Shown here: positions 46,148 to 52,351 of the stretch, piece after piece
How positions within the stretch are numbered: the stretch's first letter is position 1
Layout of the letters: each line of letters begins with the position of its first letter
NCBI GenBank assembly: GCA_020630795.1
Contig: JAHDIK010000020.1
Span: 1 to 52,351, forward strand
Source of the DNA: Colwellia sp.
GTDB lineage: Bacteria > Pseudomonadota > Gammaproteobacteria > Enterobacterales > Alteromonadaceae
Direction: 5' to 3'
DNA: 52,351 nucleotides
The notes under the pieces: model-generated
What the model saw: the letters and a program-made list of their open reading frames with translations, nothing else
What the model was told of the DNA's origin: nothing
Database searches by the model: none
Program-made: the position numbers and the translations under genes

Positions 46148-46381
46148 TTAGTTTGATTGTTTATTTTGTTGTTCAACAGTTTGTTGTAACGCTTTAGTAA
46201 AATTAGCGACTACGGCTTCACGTTGAGCTTCAGGAACTTGTTTATTTATGACTTCAGTCACAGTATTTCCTAAACACATAAGTGCTAAGTCAGGAGTTGC
46301 TGCTTCATTAATAAGCACATCAAATAAATCTTGGATAATTTTTTCTACACGTTCGTTGGAATACTTGGATACAATAGGCAT
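46148..46381 (-). CDS. yejL: YejL (DUF1414) family protein
   Basis: A 77-aa cytoplasmic protein beginning [18 protein letters not shown] and containing [16 protein letters not shown] and a Gln-rich tail, matching YejL. Its function is not known. It is the first gene of yejL-yejM, divergent from yejK with 78 bp between, a conserved arrangement in gammaproteobacteria. Confidence 0.92.
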   Translation of the reverse strand: MPIVSKYSNERVEKIIQDLFDVLINEAATPDLALMCLGNTVTEVINKQVPEAQREAVVANFTKALQQTVEQQNKQSN

Positions 46382-46459
46382 CTTTAATACTTAATTTGCA
46401 AATGATTAACTGAGGCAAGTTTATCAAATGCCCGAACAATATAAAACTGACCATTACCT

Positions 46460-47527
46460 ATGAGTTTAATAATTTCTAATATTGCATTGCATTATCTTTC
46501 AAAAATTGAAGAAACCGGCGAAGTTACGTTACGCTTCGGTCCAGAGAATCATGAAGCAGATCATAAGATTGAAAGCTTTGTTGATGCTTTACACAAAATA
46601 TATAATAACAAAGGCAGCAAAGCATATGGCAGTTTTTCGACTATGCCCGCTGAAGGCGATACCGCGCGTTTTGTTGATATAATGGAGAGCTATTTAGGAG
46701 ATGCACAATCGTTTTACGAATTCAGTACTCAATCTGCCAATTTATTAAAAAATGAATTGGAAAAATATGACTTAGCTGAAACTGGTTATCTTATTGTGTG
46801 CCACTATGAGTTTATGGGCGGTAGATATATACTGGCGGCAATTATTCCAATTTCAGAACATTACTCTGTAGACGGACAGTTAAATATATCAGCAGATCAA
46901 CACCTTGATACTAGCAAACTACAACTTGCTGCGAGAATTGACTTATTCGATTATCAAGATAACGCAGACGGAAATCGTTATGTTTCTTTTATAAAAGGAA
47001 GAGCAGGACGTAAAGTTTCAGACTTTTTCCTAGACTTTTTAGGTTGTGAAGAAGGCGTTAACGCAAAAGAACAAACACAAACGTTAGTTCAAGCGGTCGA
47101 AGATTATGTGTCTGTTAATCAATTGGATGCTCAAGAAAAACAAGAAGCGAGAAAAGAGTTACTCAATTATTGTAAAGAACAAAAATCTACTGACCAAGAT
47201 GTATCAATAAAAGAAATAGGTAAAGTATTAAAGTCAGAAGAAGAAGGCCAAGATTTTTATTCATTTTGCCAAGAACAATCTTACCCAATTGAAGAGTCTT
47301 TTCCACACGAACAATCAATCGTTAATAAAGTAACAAAGTATTCAGGTTATGGCGGTGGAATTAGTGTGAGTTTTGAACGTGGTCATTTAGGGCAAGATGT
47401 CATTTATAATCAACATAACGACAGTTTGACCATTCATAAAGTTCCACCAAATTTAAAGGCTCAGTTACTGGCACTTTTAGAAAGTGAAGCAGAGAAAAAC
47501 AATCCGTTTAGCGAAGAAAACGATTAA
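46460..47527 (+). CDS. yejK: Nucleoid-associated protein YejK (NdpA)
   Basis: A 355-aa member of the 37-kDa nucleoid-associated protein family. SLIISNIALHYLSK at the start, a central FIKGRAGRKVSDFFLDFLGCEEGVNAKEQTQTL block (near residues 175-207) and the C-terminal KVTKYSGYGGGISVSFERG are family hallmarks. It binds the nucleoid; its precise job is unsettled. It is divergent from yejL-yejM. Confidence 0.95.
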   Translation: MSLIISNIALHYLSKIEETGEVTLRFGPENHEADHKIESFVDALHKIYNNKGSKAYGSFSTMPAEGDTARFVDIMESYLGDAQSFYEFSTQSANLLKNELEKYDLAETGYLIVCHYEFMGGRYILAAIIPISEHYSVDGQLNISADQHLDTSKLQLAARIDLFDYQDNADGNRYVSFIKGRAGRKVSDFFLDFLGCEEGVNAKEQTQTLVQAVEDYVSVNQLDAQEKQEARKELLNYCKEQKSTDQDVSIKEIGKVLKSEEEGQDFYSFCQEQSYPIEESFPHEQSIVNKVTKYSGYGGGISVSFERGHLGQDVIYNQHNDSLTIHKVPPNLKAQLLALLESEAEKNNPFSEEND

Positions 47528-47627
47528 TGTTGGTTATGCGTAACCACTAGTACACTGATAAATAAACGTAACATTTTATATAAATAAATTGATTAAAATA
47601 TAGAAAAATACAAAATTAGGATAATAA

Positions 47628-48659
47628 ATGAATTCAATTACAATAGTTAGACCAGACGATTGGCATGTTCACCTACGCGACGGAGAAGCATTAAATACTA
47701 CCGTTCCGGATATAAGTCGATACTTTGGTCGTGCTGTTATTATGCCTAACTTAGTTCCTCCAGTTACTAATGCAAAGCTTGCAAGTGAGTATCACGAACG
47801 AATTATGGCAGCAAATCCTAGAGAGAGTTTCAAGCCATTAATGGTTTTGTATTTGACAGATCAAACAACTCCTGAAGATATCGAAGCAGCAAAAGCGTCA
47901 GGGATCGTTTATGCCGCAAAGCTTTACCCAGCAGGTGCCACCACCAATTCATCATCTGGTGTAACAAATATCGACAACATTGCGCCAGTAATCGCTGCGA
48001 TGCAAAAAGTCGAAATGCCGTTACTTATTCACGGAGAAGTAACAACTGCAGATGTCGATATTTTTGACAGGGAAGCTGTTTTTATTGAAAACATTTTAAA
48101 GCCGTTAGTTGCTAAATACCCTAATTTAAAAGTTGTACTTGAGCACATTACAACTAAACAAGCCGTAGATTTTGTATCTCAAGCGGGTGAAAATGTAGCC
48201 GCAACTATTACAGCGCACCATTTACTCTTTAATCGAAACCATATGTTAGTCGGTGGAATCAGGCCACATTATTTCTGTTTGCCTATTCTTAAACGTAACA
48301 TTCACCAAAATACACTAATTGCTGCTGCTACAAGCGGAAACGAAAAGTTCTTCCTAGGTACAGATTCAGCACCACACCCTCAACATGCTAAAGAATCTGC
48401 GTGTGGCTGTGCGGGTGCGTATACGGCACACGCTGCGATAGAGTTATATGCCGAAGTGTTTGAACAAGAAGGTGCGCTAGATAAGTTAGAATCATTTGCT
48501 AGCTTAAATGGACCTAAATTCTATAACTTGCCGGTAAATACTGACAAAATCACATTAAACAAAACTGAATGGGACGTTCCCGCGACTATGGCATTTGGGA
48601 ATGATGTAGTTGTACCTATTAGAGCTAGTGAAACGATTCAATGGCAAGTAAGTAAATAG
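47628..48659 (+). CDS. pyrC: Dihydroorotase (class II, PyrC)
   Basis: A 343-aa zinc amidohydrolase of de novo pyrimidine synthesis, interconverting carbamoyl-aspartate and dihydroorotate. The metal motif H-x-H is in [10 protein letters not shown] (His13, His15). The carboxylated Lys is in [14 protein letters not shown], further metal His residues are in LIHGE, LEHITT and ITAHH, and the catalytic Asp is in GTDSAPH. Its length is typical of the short, homodimeric class II enzymes. AGGA at 47620-47623 precedes the ATG. Confidence 0.97.
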   Translation: MNSITIVRPDDWHVHLRDGEALNTTVPDISRYFGRAVIMPNLVPPVTNAKLASEYHERIMAANPRESFKPLMVLYLTDQTTPEDIEAAKASGIVYAAKLYPAGATTNSSSGVTNIDNIAPVIAAMQKVEMPLLIHGEVTTADVDIFDREAVFIENILKPLVAKYPNLKVVLEHITTKQAVDFVSQAGENVAATITAHHLLFNRNHMLVGGIRPHYFCLPILKRNIHQNTLIAAATSGNEKFFLGTDSAPHPQHAKESACGCAGAYTAHAAIELYAEVFEQEGALDKLESFASLNGPKFYNLPVNTDKITLNKTEWDVPATMAFGNDVVVPIRASETIQWQVSK

Positions 48660-48669
48660 GACTTAATAC

Positions 48670-49551
48670 GTGCAATTATTTGTAAACGATTTAACGGTTA
48701 TTGATTTTTCATACTGCTGTGAAAAGCGCGGGATAGTAGGCGAAAGCTGGATAGTAGACGTTATACTTGAAGGTGATTTAAATGAAATGAGTATGGTATT
48801 AGATTTTGGTGTTGTTAAAAAACAAATCAAAGCTATTATCGATGACGCAGTAGACCATAAACTTTTGTTACCTACACTTAATCAATCACTTGTTTCAGTG
48901 ACTTCTTCAGAGCATAACGTTGATCATGAGTATGTAGATATAACTTCTGATAGAGGTACTTATTTTTTGCAGTCTCCTTCGCAAGCATTTGCAAAAATTG
49001 ATTGTAAAAGCATAGATATAGAGTCTGTTACCTCATACTTAACCAATGTTATTAAAGCTGAACTACCTGAAAACGTTAACAACATTACATTGACCTTACG
49101 TGAAGAGGTAATAGATACAGACTATTACCACTACACGCATGGTTTAAAATTACATGATGGTAACTGTCAGCGCATCGCACATGGGCATCGCTCTAAAATT
49201 CAAATTTTTGAAGATGATAAACGTTCTGCTAACCTTGAAAAGCAATGGTGCAAGCGCTGGGAAGATATCTATATTGCGTCGGAATGTGATCGAATAAACA
49301 AAGAAGATATCCAGCTTTCGAAAGATGCAAAGAAACATTTAACGAACGAACATCATTACTTTTCATATATGGCTCCGCAAGGTAGGTTTGATATTGCGGT
49401 ACCTGAAAATGTACTAGATGTTGTAGATTGTGACTCTACTGTCGAATTACTCGCAGACTTTATTCAGAGAAAACTCAAAACAGCCACTAAATCACGTATT
49501 AAAGTTATTGCTTATGAAGGCGTAGCAAAGGGAGCGATTGCCAATGATTAA
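48670..49551 (+). CDS. Two-domain 6-pyruvoyl-tetrahydropterin synthase / QueD-like protein
   Basis: A 293-aa protein, about twice a single QueD. The first half has the T-fold pattern (WIVDVILEGDLNEMSMVLDFGVVKKQI, then VDHKLLLP), but the expected zinc HGHNY motif reads RGIVGESW. The second half has THGLKLHDGNC and AHGHRSKIQI, restoring the three His and the Cys, and ends with VIAYEGVAKGA, the substrate Glu strand. So one half looks structural and the other potentially catalytic. The product could be a queuosine or pterin intermediate; this is unproven. The start is GTG at 48670, and it overlaps the next gene by 8 nt. Confidence 0.82.
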   Translation: MQLFVNDLTVIDFSYCCEKRGIVGESWIVDVILEGDLNEMSMVLDFGVVKKQIKAIIDDAVDHKLLLPTLNQSLVSVTSSEHNVDHEYVDITSDRGTYFLQSPSQAFAKIDCKSIDIESVTSYLTNVIKAELPENVNNITLTLREEVIDTDYYHYTHGLKLHDGNCQRIAHGHRSKIQIFEDDKRSANLEKQWCKRWEDIYIASECDRINKEDIQLSKDAKKHLTNEHHYFSYMAPQGRFDIAVPENVLDVVDCDSTVELLADFIQRKLKTATKSRIKVIAYEGVAKGAIAND

Positions 49552-50377
49552 AACCAACCTGAAAAAGCTGACTGCGGTTTTAGGGCTTTTATCATGCACA
49601 ATAATATCTGTCGAAACACTTGCAGCAACAGAACTAACAAAAAATTTAAAGCAGGGTGCTTTGATAGTTGGAAAAACAACACCTAACAGTAAAGTAAAGC
49701 TAAACAACAAATTACTTACTGTGTCACCAAGTGGAGATTTTGTTTTTGGTTTTGGGCGTGATGAAAATAAAACACATACTCTTACCATTATAGAGCCGAA
49801 CGGTAATGTTGAAACAAAAACATTAATGCCGCAAAAGCGTGAATATAACATTCAGCGTATTAATGGAATTAAAAAAAGCATTATGAAACCCAACCCAAAA
49901 GCGGTTTCAAGATCAAAAAAAGACAACGCTCAAATTAAAGAGGCACGTAAAACATTCAACCCGTTTACTCATTTTGCAAATGGGTTTATTCCACCAATTG
50001 ACGGAGTGATAACTGGAGTTTACGGTAGTCAACGCGTGTTTAATGGTGTTAAAAAGCGTCCTCATTTTGGTTTAGATTACGCTGGAAAAGTTGGAGATCC
50101 GGTAAAATCACCAGCGGCAGGCAAAGTATTATTGTTTGTATCTGACATGTTTTATTCAGGCGGCACCATGATTATCGACCATGGGCATGGCGTTACATCT
50201 ACATTTTTACACCTCAGCAAATCGCATGTGCAACAGGGTGACAGTGTAGAACAAGGCCAGCTTGTAGCAGAAGTTGGCGCGAGTGGAAGGGCGACTGGAC
50301 CACATCTAGACTGGCGCATTAATTGGTTTGACGTGAGATTAGACCCAGCTTACGTTTTAAACCTGAAACCTTTATAG
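49544..50377 (+). CDS. M23-family (LytM) metallopeptidase, exported
   Basis: A 277-aa protein from the ATG at 49544 with GGAG at 49531-49534; TTG two codons earlier is the alternative. A signal peptide (about residues 1-26, ending near LAA) leads to a small beta domain, a basic linker, and the M23 domain. The zinc motif is HFGLDYAG (H-x3-D), and the catalytic/ligand motif is PHLDWRIN, an HLDW variant of HxHW/HLHW, preceded by IIDHGHGV. It is a predicted periplasmic peptidoglycan endopeptidase. Confidence 0.9.
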   Translation: MIKTNLKKLTAVLGLLSCTIISVETLAATELTKNLKQGALIVGKTTPNSKVKLNNKLLTVSPSGDFVFGFGRDENKTHTLTIIEPNGNVETKTLMPQKREYNIQRINGIKKSIMKPNPKAVSRSKKDNAQIKEARKTFNPFTHFANGFIPPIDGVITGVYGSQRVFNGVKKRPHFGLDYAGKVGDPVKSPAAGKVLLFVSDMFYSGGTMIIDHGHGVTSTFLHLSKSHVQQGDSVEQGQLVAEVGASGRATGPHLDWRINWFDVRLDPAYVLNLKPL

Positions 50378-50483
50378 AGTAGATTCAAATACATACGAAG
50401 AAAAAATTCACTAAAGTATAGCGTTAAACAGCAAGATTTTTATTTTGTGTTAATATTTAATAAACACCACTTAAAGCTCGTAG

Positions 50484-51266
50484 TTGTTTAACGTGATTAA
50501 ATGTAAACTTTTATTTTTTACAGTTCTCCTCAACTTGAACTTTTTAGTACAAGCTAAAGAGTCGCCATTAACTATTGGTTGGCAATTATGGTATCCATAT
50601 CAATATTATGATGGCTTGGGAATTACGGGTATAGACGTTGATATAACTAGGCTTATTTTTGAAAAAACTAAACAACCTATAGAATTTATTGAAATTCCTT
50701 GGAAAAGACATTTACCATTTTTAGAACAAGGCCGGTTAGACGTTGCAATGGGAGCAACAAAAAATTCTTCTCGAGAGAAGTTCGCTGTATTTAGCATTCC
50801 TTACCGTAAAGAATTTATAAATATATTTACGTTATCTAAAAACAAAACTAAATATAAACTATCAACGATTTCAGATATCGAACATTCAACTTATACCATA
50901 GCAATAGAAACAGGTTACGATTATGGGCCTAACGTTTCTTCAATCGTAAATAATCCTAAAAATTCTAGTCGAATAATTTATACAAAAACTATTGAACATA
51001 GTGTTAAATTACTTTTAGATGAAGAAGTTGACGTTGTTTTTGCTGACTGTGTAGGTATGAAAGCTTTTACAAATAAATACCATATTGATAACGAAATATT
51101 TAAACACCCCTTAACAATACAGGAAGCAGACATACACCTTATGTTTAGCAAAAAATCATCTAAACATATAGATATCAAAGTTATTAACGAGGCAATTAAC
51201 CAAATTTTAAAAGAAGGGCTCTTCGCTGATTTAAATTCAACAGAAGCGAGTTTAATGAAACGTTAA
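50484..51266 (+). CDS. Periplasmic solute-binding protein, family 3
   Basis: A 260-aa protein with a signal peptide ending near VQA-KE. PLTIGWQLWYPYQYYD, GITGIDVDITRLIFEKT and GRLDVAMGATKNSSREKFAVFSIPY are the usual SBP_bac_3 strands and hinge. Members bind amino acids or similar solutes. There is no permease or ATPase nearby, so it is an orphan, as many are in marine gammaproteobacteria. The start is TTG at 50484 or GTG at 50493; neither has a convincing ribosome site. Its end overlaps the convergent recombinase by 3 nt. Confidence 0.85.
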   Translation: MFNVIKCKLLFFTVLLNLNFLVQAKESPLTIGWQLWYPYQYYDGLGITGIDVDITRLIFEKTKQPIEFIEIPWKRHLPFLEQGRLDVAMGATKNSSREKFAVFSIPYRKEFINIFTLSKNKTKYKLSTISDIEHSTYTIAIETGYDYGPNVSSIVNNPKNSSRIIYTKTIEHSVKLLLDEEVDVVFADCVGMKAFTNKYHIDNEIFKHPLTIQEADIHLMFSKKSSKHIDIKVINEAINQILKEGLFADLNSTEASLMKR

Positions 51267-52162
51267 AATGGTAGCGCTTTGGCTGCTTTTTTCTTAGCTT
51301 TTTCATCACGTCTATCATAATTTTTGGTCGTATCTACCGAAGCGTGTCCCATAAGGTCTTGAACTAAAAATACATCTTCACCATTTTCTAGTAATTTAGT
51401 AGCAAAAGTACGCCTTAAATCATGCGGTGTAAGGCGTTTCAATCCAGCTTCTTGATATCTTCTAATGATAATATCGTAAACCGTTTGCCCAGAAATTGGC
51501 TCATTGATTAAGCGATTTCCCTTTCTAGCCCTTAAAAATAAGGGACCAGGTTCTAAGCCACGTTCATCTAACCATACATGAATAATATCTAAATTCCGAT
51601 CATGTAACGCGTTAATTCGTTCTTTATTACCTTTACCTAGAACCTTGATGGATCCTTCTTGTATATTAAGATCCGATAGCATTAAGCCTGCAGCTTCATG
51701 ACGCCGTAAACCAGCGCCATAAACAAGAGCTATAACAGCTGCGTCTCTCATTGCGATTACGCCTTCTTGCTGCATACAATAATCAATCAACTGATTAAGT
51801 TCCTCAAGTTCGAGTGCGCGTCCCTTAATTGAACGAGTACCTTTAATTCGCTTAATTTCTTTAATATGTTGATATGCTTCAACAGTAATAAGTTTTTTTC
51901 GCCAAGCTTCTTTAGCAACACCTTTAAGTGCAGATAGATAAACGTTGATGGTTGCTGGAGATTTTCCTTGCTCAAGAAAAAAATTTAACAAATCCAAAAC
52001 CAATTCATAATTCATTACAGACCAGTCAACATCACCATGATATTTCTTCTTTTGAATCTTGTAGGCAATAACATTTAGCAACGACGCCATTGTTATTCGG
52101 CTTTGTTTAGACTGTAACGATAACAGATAAACATCAGAGGCAGACTTAGTTGAAACGCTCAT
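51263..52162 (-). CDS. Tyrosine-type site-specific recombinase
   Basis: A 299-aa protein with an N-terminal SAM-like core-binding domain and a catalytic domain with the full set of residues: Arg153 (GAGLRRHE), Lys177 (GKGNKER), His247 and Arg250 (HDLRR), His273 (GHAS) and Tyr282 (NYDRR). It lacks the extra helix insertion of integron integrases and is not the enzyme of the array at the left. It resembles Xer-like recombinases of transposons or genomic islands. GGAG lies just before the ATG on the minus strand. The target site is unknown. Confidence 0.9.
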   Translation of the reverse strand: MSVSTKSASDVYLLSLQSKQSRITMASLLNVIAYKIQKKKYHGDVDWSVMNYELVLDLLNFFLEQGKSPATINVYLSALKGVAKEAWRKKLITVEAYQHIKEIKRIKGTRSIKGRALELEELNQLIDYCMQQEGVIAMRDAAVIALVYGAGLRRHEAAGLMLSDLNIQEGSIKVLGKGNKERINALHDRNLDIIHVWLDERGLEPGPLFLRARKGNRLINEPISGQTVYDIIIRRYQEAGLKRLTPHDLRRTFATKLLENGEDVFLVQDLMGHASVDTTKNYDRRDEKAKKKAAKALPF

Positions 52163-52203
52163 TATTACTCCAAATAAACATAAAACACTAAAATTTTAGG
52201 TGA

Positions 52204-52260
52204 CGCTACGTAAAATCTAGCGAGATAACACTAGTAAAACACAATTTAATTCACGTAGCG
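52204..52260. repeat. Inverted repeat upstream of the recombinase gene
   Basis: CGCTACGT (52204-52211) and ACGTAGCG (52253-52260) are exact 8-bp complements, 41 bp apart. Between them ATCTAGCGAGAT has short symmetry. It could be an operator or a recombination site of the adjacent recombinase. Confidence 0.4.
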
Positions 52261-52351
52261 CACGATAAAGATTTTGATGGCTGTACAATTAACAATCAAT
52301 ATATGTATATTATAGCATACTATCTTTTAAAATATGTATTTTAATAAGTAA

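Noticed and set aside
47531..47550. Short palindrome TGGTTATGCGTAACCA after yejK
   Set aside because: The stem is only 6 bp and no T-run follows, so there is too little to call a terminator.
51263..52162. The recombinase as the integron integrase of the cassette array
   Set aside because: It lacks the integron-specific helix insertion, sits more than 44 kb from the array, and cassette polarity puts attI to the left of the window.

Overview
The window looks like a chromosomal segment of a marine gammaproteobacterium, probably an Alteromonadales member close to Colwelliaceae. This placement is inference. It rests on low GC, the divergent yejK / yejL-yejM pair, a recC-recB-recD cluster, a complete bioA / bioBFCD locus, and many small families (DUF3087, DUF5062, DUF2986, DUF2959) typical of that group.

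Region 1 (1 to about 6940) is the distal end of an integron cassette array. The first site is cut by the window edge and no integron integrase is present, so the attI side must lie to the left. Twelve complete attC sites of about 96-102 bp, one edge-cut site and two truncated ones separate 11 short, co-oriented genes and two kinds of gene-less cassette. Six of the 11 genes encode exported, membrane or lipoprotein products. The others include an Imm27-like immunity protein, a VOC protein, a cupin and a RibD-C/DHFR-like protein. A non-coding module occurs three times in two cassettes. One of these cassettes has lost most of its attC and is fused to the next gene. The array ends in a half attC.

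Region 2 (about 6940-30807) is mostly chromosomal backbone. It holds a universal stress gene behind a consensus FNR box, a PEP-CTERM gene broken by an amber codon, selO, a VOC protein, a GFA protein, the moxR-DUF58-tgpA operon, recC-recB-recD, small conserved genes, an unusual DUF2986-GNAT fusion, a class III cyclase-TPR regulator, two lipoproteins and a diguanylate cyclase.

Region 3 (31063-50377) holds an ABC transporter pair, small conserved genes, asnS, the biotin locus with a BirA-like operator, pepE next to an orphan HicB-like regulator with operator repeats in its promoter, a soluble CZB chemoreceptor, tRNA-Pro(GGG), yejM-yejL / yejK, pyrC, a duplicated QueD-like protein and an M23 peptidase.

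Region 4 (50484-52351) has a periplasmic solute-binding protein gene that converges on, and overlaps by 3 nt, a tyrosine recombinase gene. An inverted repeat lies upstream of the recombinase. This may be the edge of another mobile element continuing to the right.
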